A stretch of 64,000 bases of DNA from Thinopyrum elongatum. Its lineage: Eukaryota; Streptophyta; Magnoliopsida; Poales; Poaceae. Positions 32,578 through 44,083 of this stretch are shown here, piece by piece. Below the pieces are notes generated by a model. The model had not been told where the DNA came from, ran no database searches, and saw only the letters and a program-made list of their open reading frames with translations. Every line of letters starts with the position of its first letter. Position 1 is the stretch's first letter. The position numbers were made by a program, and so were the translations under genes. The DNA lies in NCBI GenBank assembly GCA_011799875.1, contig CM022297.1:517502929-517566928 (forward strand), given 5' to 3'.

Positions 32578-33974
32578 TGATATGTCTCCAACGTATCTAT
32601 ATGTTTTGCTTGTTCCATGCTGTTATATTATCATTCTTGGATGTTTTACAATCATTTTATAGCAACTTTATATCATTTTTTGGGACTAACCTATTGACAT
32701 AGTGCCCAGTGCCAGTTGCTGTTTTTTGCTTGTTTTTTACTTCGCAGAATATCAGTACCAAACGGAGTCCAAACGCAGTGAAACTTTTTGAAGAATTTTT
32801 TTGGACCAGAAGACACAACATGGGCCAAAGAAGTACCAGAGGGGAGGCCCGAGGTGGGCACAACCCACCTGGGCGCGCCCATGGGGTTGTGCCCCCCTCG
32901 ATGGCCTCCCACACCGTATCTTCGCCCTATAAATCCCCAAATATTCCAGAAACCCTAGGGGAGTCGACGAAGCACAATTCCAGCCACCGCAAGTTCCAGA
33001 ACCACGAGATCCAATCTAGACACCATCACGGAGGGGTTCATCATCCTCATTGGTGCCTCATCGATGATGCATGAATAGTTCATCATAGAACTATGGGTCC
33101 GTAGGCAGTAGCTAGATGGCTTCCTCTCCCTCACTTTTGATTCTCAATACAGTGGTCTCTTGGAGATCTATATTATGTAACTCTTTTTTGCGGTGTGTTT
33201 GTTGGGATCCGATGAACTTTGAGTTTATGATCAGATCTATATCCATGAATATTATTTGAGTCTTCTTTTGATCTCTTATATGCATGATTATTTATAGCCT
33301 CGTATTTCTTCTTCGAATCTTTGGTTTAGTTAGGCCAACTAGATCGATTGTTCATGCAATGGGAAGAGATGCCTTGCGATGGGTTCGATCGTGCGGTGTT
33401 CTTTCCCAGTAACAGAAGGGGCAGCAAGACACACATGTATTGTTGCTATTAAGGATAACAATATGGGGGCTATTCCTACATGAATAGATCTCGTCTACAT
33501 CATGTCATCGTTCTTATTGCATTACTCCGTTTTCCATGAACTTAATACACTATATGCATGCTGGATAGCGGTCGATGTGTGGAGTAATAGTAGTAGATGC
33601 AGGCAGGAGTCGGTCTACTAATTTTGGACGTGATGCCTATATATTGATCATTGCCTTGGATATCGTCATAATTATTCGATCTTTTATCAATTGCCCAACA
33701 GTAATTTGTTTACCCACCGTGTGCTATTTTCTTGAGAGAAGCCACTAGTGAAATCTACGGCCCCCAGGTCTATTTTTTTATCATATTTGCTTTGAGATAT
33801 ACTTTTATTCGCTTTTGTTTTCAGATCTATTATTCCAAAAATACCTTGCTGCACTTTATTTGTTATTTATTTTATTTCGTGTTTTATCGAGATCTATTTA
33901 TCCAATCTACACAATTTTTATCTCGTCAACTTAACAATTTCTAGCGTCGTTACCCGTAGAGGGATTGACAACCC
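32578..33974 (+). repeat. Element E 5' LTR, first part
   Basis: Starts TGATATGTCTCCAACG (one C-to-T change from the family start). It has a GC-rich module near 32842-32910 and TATAAAT at 32928-32934. It is interrupted at AACCC by element H and resumes at 38212. Confidence 0.88.
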
Positions 33975-34481
33975 TGTCGGTGTCAAAACCGGCAGACCTC
34001 GGGGTAGGGGGTCCCGAGCTGTGGATTCTTGGATCAATGGTAACAGGAACGAGGGACACGATGTTTTACCCAGGTTCGGGCCCTCTTGATGGAGGTAAAC
34101 CCTACGTCCTGCTCTTGTTTATATTGATGGAGTATCAAGTACAGAGTTAATCTACCTCGAGATCATATGTTGTGTTCTAAACCCTAGGGGTATGATGATG
34201 AATGTTATAATGATCTAGCATATGAGATGTCATAATCCTCTATCGACTAACCTGGCCTCGGCTTATATAATGTACTGGAGGCCTAGGTTAACAAGAGTCC
34301 TAGTCGAATACGTCGGTGGAGAGGAGTCCTTGTCTTGATCACCGAGTCTTGTGGAATATTTCTTGTATGCGGCATGGGCTGCCCGGATTGGCCCATGAGA
34401 GAACCGCCATGGGGGTCCTCGGCCCGATCCAGCTGGTCGGGAGACGACGTGGTGAGTACCCCCTAGTCCAGGACACCGTCA
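33975..34481 (-). repeat. Element H 3' LTR (507 bp)
   Basis: Same length as 37705-38211 and nearly identical to it. Minus-strand start TGACGGTGTCCTGGACTAGG and end CACCGACA. A TATATAA motif lies near 34264-34270. Confidence 0.9.
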
Positions 34482-37400
34482 GTAGCCAAAATCTTAAGCA
34501 AATTGATGCATATTTATGGCATTATAACGATAATTATGGAAGGCAGCGCTCGTATATTGAATACAAATGCTGATGATATATATTTTTATTTTGACTCCGT
34601 TGCGACCGTTTATAATCTGAAAGTGGCCCATCGTCAGCTTCTACCCCTTTGTAGATGCTATGCAGGGTGTTTCCGTACTAACAAGACAACCCTTAGCCGA
34701 CGTCTCGGTGCCCGGAGGCGGTTGTGTTAGCAGAAACAAGGCAATCAGATATCTAGGCTTTATAACTTTCATTTAGTCATAGGAGCTTAAAGTTGGGAGG
34801 CCAGTTACTAGCCCCTGGTTAGTGTCTGGCACTGACCGAAGTCTAGCCATTAACACTTCGGCTAATGTTATGAAAGGCCATCGTCTAACACGGGGTAATC
34901 ACTATCGATCTATAGTTTGACACCGTCATCGGATCACTGACCAGTTTACACCCATTGTGACAGTGAGTTTTCGACTTTCTCCACTGAGGCGATTAACCAT
35001 TCGAGCTTGAAGCACAATCGCAGTGGTTCTTCCTTTGCACACCTAGCCGAACAAAGCGGAACGTAGGAGGCAAGCACGGGAGCCGGGCAACCAACTATTG
35101 ACCGAAGACGCAATTCGAAACTGATGCATATAATGCAATATCCGAGAATGTTTTGCCGAGGAGTCCATGGAGTACCTTGGCTTTTGGTGGGTTCGGCTCT
35201 AGTCGTAATCTGCGTTGATATTGCTGAAGCTTTAAAGGTGTCCGGCATTATACTGTGAGACTTATGCTAGAAACACACAAATAGGTTAAAAGTGCCATAA
35301 GCTTGGAAAACCAAAAAAATTAGTAAAAACTTTACGTCTGAACTAAAACTAGTTTTTTGTGCCAATCCGAAATTGGTCTTAAAATATATTTTTTAGCTTC
35401 TGCCGTGCATTAACATGACACATCCGATCTCTAAACTTCAAGTAGGGCGGCCTTCGGCTTCAACCTCCTTATCCCGAAGGCGGAGTGCTTCTCCAAGGCC
35501 AGTTTAGCGAACTAAACTCAAGCGGCTTTAGAGAGAAGCCTGGCTATCCGGCTATTGACCACACACTCGAGTCGAAAAAGGAGTGGTGGAAAAAGACTTT
35601 GCAACGACTGAGAAGAAAAACATTCATTATAAAATGGCTCGTATAAATTTAAGAGCCCCCAGTTAACCTATGACCGGAAGTGTTTTTAACAAACAATGCA
35701 TGTGAGCATGGTCGAACCGAACATAAATTAAAAATGTAAAAACTTTGTGCATGAAAGCGACTTAGCTGGTTAATGTGTTCGGCGTTGCTGATGTGGGCCG
35801 AGCTTGCGGCGGGTTGAGGTCCCAGCCCCCAAGCTGGTCCCGAGGTCCCCGAGCGAAGAGCTTGGCTCGATGAAGTGGTGAAGCTGCACGATCGATGTAG
35901 CGAGCCGAAGCCCCTAGTCCAGCCGAGGTGACGAAAACCCTCATGACCGAGGTGACAAAGAGCTCGGCGGAAAAAAGAAGTGTCTAACAATCAACGTGTG
36001 AACGAACAACTTTTTTGTTTAACACAAATATAATGTTTGTTTGAACCGAACAAGAATTAAAAATTTTAACGGAAAAAAACTGAGCATGGAGGCGACTTAG
36101 CTGGTTTAATGTGCTCGGTGTTGTTGACGAGGTTCGAGCTCGTGGCGAGACGAAGACGTAGTCCTCAGCCTAGCCAAGGTCCCAGCCCTCAAGCCGGTCC
36201 CGAGGTGCCCGAGCGAAGAGTTTGGCTTGATAAAGTGGTGACGCAACATGGTCGACATGGTGAGGCAAAGCCCCTGGTCTAGCTAACATGATGAAGTTGG
36301 TCGGTTGGTGACGCCGAAGTCCCTGGAGTAGGTTGATGAAGAGATGGCGAAGCCCCCGGTCTAGCCAAGGTGACGGGGCAGGTTGGTAGTGTGACGTTGT
36401 AGCCCCATGCCAGCCGAGGTGTCGAAGCAGGTCGGCGTGGTGGACATCGACTTGGTCAGCTAGATTAGTATCTGGGATTTCTTTGGAATCGTCCTCCGGT
36501 ACTATGGTGTGAGGGGCGAGTCCGGCCAGGGTTGACTCCTGGTGTTCGGACGCCGAAGTCGCGTCCAAGATTGAAGCTGGATTCGGGATAAGAGAGGCGA
36601 GTCCGGCCGGAATTGACTCCCGATCTTCGGACGCAGAGGTCGCATCCAGGCTTGAAGAAGCAATAGTGCGGCGATGCCGACGCGGGCCGGATCTTGTGAC
36701 GCAGTCGATGCCCGCTTGATGAAGTGACCATGCAGCGATGCCGGTGTGCCCGCTCCGTATAATCCGTGGGGCGACGATGTTGGTGATGATTTAGCCTTCA
36801 TGATGCCGAACTATTGTTCGGCTTGCCGAGATGATGATCCGATAAGGTTGGGCTCGGCTCGATGAAGCGATGACCCGTCTGGCGCAGGTCGGCAGCCGTG
36901 GAGCCATGTGTTCGGGCTGGTTTGACACCGGCGCGATGGTGAAGATTACATTCAAAAAGGAGCAAAATTTGTGAGCATGTGTTCGGAAACAAAACACAAT
37001 ACACTAGAAAGAGATTCCTCCAAAAAGGTTGTCCAATATCCCGTTCAGGAAGAAAGATGAACTTGGGTCGGATTCATATTCGTGCAGAAAACAGATCTGA
37101 AAATCGATGCGCTCATCGGAAGTTTCCCTGAGTTTGAACGGTCGGATCGAGCTGAAATTTTGAGGGGTGATAGATATAGGAATTCTGCACCCGATCAACG
37201 GTTGGATCTTCCAAAGGACGTCCGAGCTAAACAGTGGACACCACGCTCCAAACTCATCCGGATTTCCGTCCAGATTCGAGAGGGCTCCGGTATATCGGAG
37301 ATCGACGGAGATTGCTTCATCGGAACGCGATGAAATTTTACAGAGTTGTTGTAGACTCGATTCCGCAAAATTCCACCAACAAAATCGTCAAAGCGATGCT

Positions 37401-37686
37401 CGAGGAGGCGGTGGCAGCAGATATGAGTTCGCTGTACAGAAAAACAGCACGGTCACTCGAGGGCAATGTTGACGTTGAGCGCCCAAGCTCCATGGATGAT
37501 TCCTCCATGATCTTGATAGAGATAGGAGTTGAGGTTGATGAATGCCCTCATCCGAACATGATGATCGGAGGCAGAGGAAAGTCCTTGGTCGAGCCAAGGT
37601 AACCAGTCCAGCTGGCGACGAAGATGCCGATGTCGTAGTTAATCTGCAGGCAAGCCATTAATCCTTTGCCGATCACACAGCGGAAC
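34482..37686 (-). other. Element H internal region, no genes
   Basis: Only short unsupported ORFs. It contains a degenerate direct repeat: 35711-35935 is echoed at 36041-36290 (shared GACTTAGCTGGTT and CCCGAGCGAAGAG), with further short copies of GGTCTAGCC-type units to about 36420. No PPT is evident beside the 34481 boundary. Confidence 0.7.
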
Positions 37687-37704
37687 TCTCAATGAAAGCA
37701 CCAT
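37687..37704 (-). other. Element H primer-binding-site candidate
   Basis: On the minus strand TGGTGCTTTCATTGAGAG directly follows the LTR at 37705. It starts TGG as expected for pairing with a tRNA CCA end, but I cannot name the tRNA. Confidence 0.5.
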
Positions 37705-38211
37705 TGTCGGTGCCAAAACCGGTAGACCTCGGGGTAGGGGGTACCAAGCTGTGGATTCTCGGATCAATGGTAACAGGAACAAGGGACACGATGTTTTACC
37801 CAGGTTCGGGCCCTCTTGATGGAGGTAAACCCTACGTCCCGCTCTTGTTTATATTGATGGAGTATCAAGTACAGAGTTGATCTACCTCGAGATCATATGT
37901 TGTGGTCTAAACCCTAGGGGTATGATGATGAATGTTATAATGATCTAGCATATGAGATGTCATAATCCTCTATCGACTAGCCTAGCCTCGGCTTATATAA
38001 TGTACCGGAGGCCTAGGTTAACAAGAGTCCTAGTCGAATATGTCTGTGGAGAGGAGTCCTTGTCTTGATCACCAAGTCTTGTGGAATATTCCTTGTATGC
38101 GGCATGGGCTGCCCGGATTGGCCCATGAGAGAACCGCCATGGGGGTCCTCAGTCCGATCCAGCTGGTTGGGAGACGACGTGGTGAGTACCCCCTAGTCCA
38201 GGACACCGTCA
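37705..38211 (-). repeat. Element H 5' LTR (507 bp)
   Basis: Partner of 33975-34481. It begins at 38211 on the minus strand and is flanked by the TSD AACCC. Confidence 0.9.
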
Positions 38212-38396
38212 AACCCCTCATAAGCGTCGGGTTGCAAGTATTTGTTCTTTGTATGCAGGTACCGTTTACATAGTGTTGCTTGGTTCTCCTTCTTGATTAA
38301 TACCTTAGTTTCATAACTGAAGGAAATACCTACCGTAGCTGTGCTGCATCATCCCTTCCTCTTTGAGGAAATACCGACGTAGTTCAAGCGACATCA
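38212..38396 (+). repeat. Element E 5' LTR, second part
   Basis: Continues the LTR after H (38212-38216 is the duplicated AACCC) and ends GCGACATCA, matching the last 180 bases of the 3' LTR at 43839. Confidence 0.88.
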
Positions 38397-38407
38397 AAAG
38401 GAATTTC

Positions 38408-38425
38408 TGGTGCCGTTGCCGGGGA
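38408..38425 (+). other. Element E primer-binding site
   Basis: TGGTGCCGTTGCCGGGGA lies 11 bases after the LTR, the Athila tRNA-Asp-type PBS with one change. Confidence 0.8.
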
Positions 38426-38616
38426 GACATCATCAACATCTATCAAGTTCCTAATCACAAATCTCATCTCCTTGCAATTTATATTATTTGCCATTTGCCT
38501 CTTGTTTTCATCTCCCCCACTTCACAAAAATTTGCCGTTTTATTCGCCCTCTTTTTCATTCGTCGTTTTCTCATCAGATCTATCTTTTTGTTTGCAATCT
38601 TGTTTGCGTACTTGCG

Positions 38617-39765
38617 ATGTCTCAGAGAAGGTACTATGAAGTTCCTTACCCTAATATTTTGCTTGAAATTGAGAAAAGTACTAAGGAATATATGACTACG
38701 CAATTTGAGCATAATAAATATTTTACCGAAGAACTTAAGGAACACTATGTTGTGTTAGATGCTATAACCAAACAACTTGATGATATTAGTAGAGAAGTGT
38801 GCAATCTCCAATCCAAGTATGCTCATGTTGAAAATTTACTAGGCAAAATATCCGATGCACAAGCTACCCTAGTAAATCAAATGGCCGCTAAGCCAATTTC
38901 TTTAGAAGATAAAAATGATGAAGATCTTAAAGTGATTGATGTTTCTTCTATTGATTCCTTGTTTAGTAAAATTAAAATTGATGATAAAGGGACTGAAGAA
39001 GAGTCAACTTTAGTTAGAAGGCGTCCCGATAATTCGGAGGGTGAAAATCTTGATGAAAAAATTGATAAACGTGGGTTTGGAGAAGTCAAAACTTTAACTA
39101 GTGATGTGCCCACTCTTTTGGATTACAAAGACTTTAAGTATGATAATTGCTCTTTGCTTTAATGTATTTCTTTGTTGCAATCCATGATAAATTCACCCCA
39201 TGCTTATGAACAAAATAAAGCTTTTACTAAATATATCGTAGAGGCCATGATGAAAGCTTTGGAAGAAAAATTAGAATTAGAGAGTTCAATTCCTAGAAAA
39301 TTGCATGATGAATGGGAACCTACTATCAAAGTCAAGATTAAATTTTTTGAGTGTTTTGCTTTATGTTATTTGGGTGCTAGTGTTTCCACAATTTCGAAAT
39401 CTTCATGTGATGTGTTTGGTCTTACCGATATTGAAGAATGTTCTCTTAATTTGCACTTGGTGGATTCCACTATTAAAAAGCCTTTGGGAAGAATTAATGA
39501 TGTTCTTATTCTTGCAAATAGAAATTATGTTCCCATAGATTATATTGTTCTTGATATTGATTGCAATCCGTCTTGTCCAATTATACTTGGTAGACCGTTT
39601 TTACGTACTATTGGTGCCGTGATTGACATGAAAGAAGGCAATATTAAATTTCAATTTCCACTAAGAAAGGGTATGGAACACTTCCCTAGAACAATAATTA
39701 AGCCACCGTATGAATCAATCATGAGGGTATCCTATGGATCTAAAACTAAAGATGACAATACTTGA
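38617..39765 (+). pseudogene. Element E gag remnant plus inactive-type protease
   Basis: One frame from ATG 38617 (MSQRRYYEV) to 39765, interrupted by TAA at 39160-39162. The first 180 residues are coiled-coil-like and match the end of F's gag; the gag core found in F (residues around SWERMKLMIRNCPTHGL) has been deleted. The protease part shows CYLGASVSTI, the flap-side region and IILGRPFLRTIGAVIDM. The active-site Asp expected in DLGAS is Tyr (TAT, 39367-39369), the same change as in element F. No RT follows; the frame ends KTKDDNT. If made, the protein could bind RNA or assemble but should not cleave. Confidence 0.75.
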
Positions 39766-39810
39766 ATCTATGCATTATGCCTAGCTAGGGGCGTAAAACG
39801 ATAGCGCTTG

Positions 39811-39826
39811 TTGGGAGGCAACCCAA
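39811..39826 (+). other. Conserved hairpin after the protease stop (element E)
   Basis: TTGGG-AGGCAA-CCCAA can fold into a 5-bp stem. It lies about 45 bases after the stop and is identical in element F (63304-63319) although the two elements differ widely. Confidence 0.5.
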
Positions 39827-41580
39827 TGAATAAAATTTATTTTTTCCTTTTTCTTTCTGTTCTTGAGTGTTCACACAATTATGCCTATTTTATGGTTCTA
39901 TTTTTTATGTTTTAATTAGTATTTGTGCCAAGTAAAGCCTTTGGGATAGCTTTGGTGATAGTTGATTTGATCCTGTTGAAAAACAGAAACTGTTGTGTCC
40001 AGTAACATAATTGTTTAAATTCACAGAAGCGACGAACAATTCTGAATTGTTTACACAAGATTGATATACAAATTGCCTTTGTTGTCCTAATTTTTCAGAA
40101 TTTGTGAGTCACAGAAGTATCAGAACAATTCGCATCTTTACAGACTGTTTAGTTTTTGACAGATTCTGTTTTCTTTGCATTGTGTGCTTCTTTTGATGAA
40201 TCTATGGATTGTATCGGGGGTTATAAGCCATCGTAAAGTTAGAATACGGTAGATATAATGCAATAACAAAATTTGAATGAGTTTGCTACAGTACTTAAAG
40301 TAAAGATTGGCTTTCTTATACTAACGGATCTCACGAAGGTTTTGTTAAGTTTTGTGTGATTGAAGTTTTCAAGTTTTGGGTGAGATCATGATGGATGAAG
40401 GAATAAGAGTGAAAAGAGCCTAAGCTTGGGGATGCCCCATGGCACCCTAAGTTAATATTCAAGGATAACCAAGCAACTAAGCTTGGGGATGCTCCGGAAG
40501 GCATCCCCTTTTTCTTCTAACGACCATCGGTATTTTACTTGGAGCTATATTTTTATTCGTCACATATCATGAGTTTTGCTTGGAGCATCTTGTATTATAT
40601 GAGACTTTGGTTGTTTTGCTTTTTAGTTTGTCACAAGTATCCTTGCTGGACACACCTATTTGAGAGAGCCAAAATTATGCTATGATTTGTTAGAATTGCT
40701 CTATATGCTTCACTTAAAAAATTTGAGCTATGGAATTGCTCTAGTGCTTCACTTATATCTTTCTGAGCATGGTGTGCTGTATTATTTTTTAATAAATGCT
40801 CTCATGCTTCACTTAGATTAATTTGAGAGTTAGTAAATTTTTGAAGAAATTCTTTCATGCTTCACTTATATTATTTTGAGAGACGAAAATTTTTAGTCTC
40901 ATGTTCTTCACTTAAATTTGTTTGAGCTTGTGAAAAATAATTGCAAAATATGAAACTAGTCCCAAAGTGATAGATATTCAAGAGGGATATAATAAAAATT
41001 TCATGAAGATCATTGGACAAAATAAACTTGATTCCTTGTAATAGTTTCAAGATATGACGATAGTGATATGTGAGTCATATTGGTTAGTAATTATGCTTTA
41101 GTAAGAATATTTGTGTTAAGGTTTGTGATTCCCTATGCAAGCATGAAAGTCAGTAGTTATGCAATGAAATTACATCCTACTTGTGGTGCATTATTCGGTA
41201 TTAGTTATGCTTAATGCTCGCTTATGTGATTTTTTGTTTCTTGGTTGGTTGCTTCCCAATCTATTTGCTAGCCTCCACTTGTACTAAGAAGAAATACTAC
41301 TTGTGCATCCAAAATCTTTAAACCCAGTTTTGCCACATGAGTCCACCATACCTACCTATATGCGGTATTTCCATGCCGTTCTAAGCAAATTTGTATGTGC
41401 CATCTCTAATTTTCAAAATGAATTTCCTTTTTCTGTGCTCGTACCGCTCATGAAGCGGCATGGGGTGGCCAATATTTTCCATGCTAGATGTGTTATTCTC
41501 AAGATGAGTGTTTATTCACTTGTCATTGCATGAGAGTACGGCGGTAATAGGGATGCCCAGTCCCGAAATGAAAAAGAAAT

Positions 41581-41655
41581 TTACTTTATGTTGTCAAATA
41601 ATAAATTCCTTGGAAAGTGTTGGTATGGAAGACACCCGTGGATACGGCTAGCCAT
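41581..41655 (-). pseudogene. Relic of the antisense ORF in element E
   Basis: On the minus strand an ATG in GCCATGG context opens MASRIHGCLPYQ and stops after 24 codons. DNA similarity to the antisense ORF of element B continues well past the stop (for example THLAWKI and GLGI segments in shifted frames). Confidence 0.4.
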
Positions 41656-42223
41656 GGAATGTGAAAGAATGGTGGAAAAGGAATAAACTTTATTTTCTGT
41701 TTGGGAGCCGCCTATGATATATCTAGTATGGAAAGTGTTGGGAATTACTCGGTCGTATTCGTTGACGGGAAAAGTATGGCTCTCAAAAAAAATCTCTCAA
41801 GTTAAGCTTTGAGCTCTGGCACCTCTACAAATCCCTACTTCCCTCTGTGAAGGGCCTATCTATTTATTTTATGCAATTTTTTTGAGTCTCCATCTTCTCT
41901 TATAAAGCACCAACTAGGGAGCACTACGATCATACTTGAGCATTGGATGTAGCTAATATGCGAGTGTGTTTCATGAACGGATCAATGATTGAGCATGATG
42001 GGCTAGGGCTAACTTTCTTTAGTGTTGATATTTTGAAATACATGGTTGCTTGTTGATATGCTTGAGTATTGAAATCTTCATGTCAAAACTAGACTATTGC
42101 TTTGAACCATATAAAAGTTGTCCATGCTACAAAAGAAAAGAATATGTGATGAGCATGTTAGGCAGCATTCCACATCAAAAATTCTGTTTTTATCATTTAA
42201 CTACTCGAGGACGAGTAGGAATT

Positions 42224-42237
42224 AAGCTTGGGGATGC
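42224..42237 (+). other. Element E polypurine tract
   Basis: AAGCTTGGGGATGC directly abuts the 3' LTR start TGATACG at 42238. Confidence 0.75.
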
Positions 42238-43839
42238 TGATACGTCACCAACGTATCTATAATTTTTGCTTGTTCCATGTTGTTATATTATCATTCTTTG
42301 CTGTTTTACAATCATTTTATAGCAACTTTATATCATTTTTTGGGACTAACCTATTGACATAGTGCCAAGTGTCAGTTGCTATTTTTTGCTTGTTTTTTAC
42401 TTCGCGGAATATCAGTACCAAACAGAGTCCAAACGCAGTGAAACTTTTTGGAGATATTTTTTTGGACCAGAAGACACAACATGGGCCAAAGAAGTACCAG
42501 AGAGGAGGCCCGAGGTGGGCACAACCCACCTGGGGGTGCCCAGGAGCCCAGGCACGCCCATGGGGGTTGTGCCCCCCTCGGTGGCCTCCCGCACCGCCTC
42601 TTCGCCCTATAAATCCCCAAATATTCTAGAAACCCTAGGGGAGTCGACGAAAGACAATTCCAGCCGCCGCAAGTTCTAGAACCACGAGATCCAATCTAGA
42701 CACCATCACAGAGGGGTTCATCATCCTCATTGGTGCCTCTCCGATGATGCGTGAGTAGCTCATCATAGACCTACGGGTCCGTTGGCAGTAGCAAGATGGC
42801 TTCCTCTCTCTCTTTTGATTCTCAATACAATGGTCTCTTGGAGATCTATTTCATGTAACTCTTTTTTGCGGTGTGTTTGTTTGGATCCGATGAACTTTGA
42901 GTTTATGATCAGATCTATATCCATGAATATTATTTGAGTCTTCTTTTGATCTCTTATATGCATGATTATTTATAGCCTCGTATTTCTTCTTCGATTCTTT
43001 GGTTTAGTTAGGCCAACTAGATCGATTTTTCTTGCCATGGGAAGAGATGCTTTGTGATGGGTTCGATCGTGCGGTGTTCTTTCCTAGTGACAGAAGGGGC
43101 AGCAAGACACGCATGTATCGTTGCTATTAAGGATAACAAGATGAGAGCTATTCCTACATGAATAGATCTCGTCCACATCATGTCATCGTTCTTATTGCAT
43201 TACTCCGTTTTTCCATGAACTTAATACACTAGATGCATGCTGGATAGCAGTCGATGTGTGGAGTAATAGTAGTAGATGCAGGCAGGAGTCGGTCTACTAA
43301 TCTTGGACGTGATGCCTATATATTGATCATTGCCTTGGATATCGTCACAATTATTCGATCTTCTATCAATTGCCCAACAATAATTTGTTTACCCACCGTG
43401 TGATATTTTCTTGAGAGAAGCCACTAGTGAAATCTACGGCCCCTGGGTCTAATCTTTATCATATTTGCTTTGAGATCTATTTTTATTCGCTTTTGTTTTC
43501 AGATCTATTATTCCAAAAACCCAAAAATACCTTGCTGCACTTTTTTGTTATTTATTTTATTTTTCGTTTTATCGAGATCTATTTATCCAATCTACACAAT
43601 TTTTATCCCTTTAACTTGACAATTTCTGGCGCCATTACCCATAGAGGGATTGACAACCCTTCATAAGCGTCGGGTTGCAAGTATTTGTTCTTTGTTTGCA
43701 GGTACCGTTTACATAATGTTGCTTGGTTCTCCTACTGGATTGATACCTTGGTTTCACAACTGAAGGAAATACCTACCGTAGCTGTGCTGCATCATCCCTT
43801 CCTCTTTGGGGAAATACCGACGTAGTTCAAGCGACATCA
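42238..43839 (+). repeat. Element E 3' LTR (1602 bp)
   Basis: Matches the split 5' LTR with small indels, for example an extra segment in the GC-rich module near 42535-42560. TATAAAT is at 42608-42614. It ends GCGACATCA. Confidence 0.9.
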
Positions 43840-43996
43840 TAGAAGCATACTAGGGACTTGGTATTTGCTTATGTATTCACACATGTATTTAAGTTTCCAA
43901 TCAATACAATTCTAGCATGAATAATAAACCTTTATCATGATTAAGGAAATATAATAATAACCACTTTATTATTGCCTCTAGGGCATATTTCCAACA
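43840..43996 (-). repeat. Angela-like 3' LTR, remaining part
   Basis: Ends CATATTTCCAACA on the plus strand, i.e. the LTR start TGTTGGAAATATG on the minus strand. It matches 58328-58484 at the other LTR. Confidence 0.88.
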
Positions 43997-44012
43997 GTCT
44001 CCCACTTGCACT
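43997..44012 (-). other. Angela-like polypurine tract
   Basis: Minus-strand AGTGCAAGTGGGAGAC abuts the LTR, as in Angela/BARE elements. Confidence 0.8.
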
Positions 44013-44083
44013 AGAGTCAATAATCTAGATTACATTGTAATGAATCTAACACCCATGGAGTCTTGGTGCTTATCGTGTTTTGC

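Larger units (their letters stand above)
33975..38211 (-). mobile_element. Element H: 4.2-kb non-autonomous LTR retrotransposon
   Basis: Two 507-bp LTRs (33975-34481 and 37705-38211) flank 3.2 kb without gag or pol. A perfect TSD AACCC is at 33970-33974 and 38212-38216. The PBS-like site next to the right LTR indicates minus orientation. Such elements depend on enzymes from other retrotransposons. I do not assign a family with confidence. Confidence 0.9.
39766..42223 (+). other. Element E 3' untranslated region
   Basis: It starts with the GCGCTTGTTGGGAGGCAACC block whose hairpin (39811-39815 with 39822-39826) is also present in F. Two copies of AAGCTTGGGGATGC (40422-40435, 40479-40492) duplicate the true PPT. 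A repeated TGCTTCACTTA unit recurs about five times at 40700-40920. No sense ORF is credible. Confidence 0.65.
32578..43839 (+). mobile_element. Element E: non-autonomous Athila-like gypsy
   Basis: A plus-strand element with a 5' LTR (32578-33974 plus 38212-38396, split by element H), PBS, a short gag remnant and protease in one frame, a 2.4-kb 3' UTR, PPT and a 3' LTR 42238-43839. No RT, RNase H or integrase. The flanks TAGGG (32573-32577) and TAGAA (43840-43844) look like a TSD that has since diverged at two positions. It lies in the 3' LTR of the Angela-like copia. The LTR resembles Sabrina-type elements, from memory. Confidence 0.88.

Noticed and set aside
35649..36801. Several minus-strand ORFs of 60-130 codons in element H
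   Set aside because: They fall in degenerate direct repeats, overlap in different frames and match no retrotransposon domain.
40700..40920. Recurring TGCTTCACTTA units
   Set aside because: Spacing is irregular and units are short; considered part of the gypsy 3' UTR, not a satellite or array.
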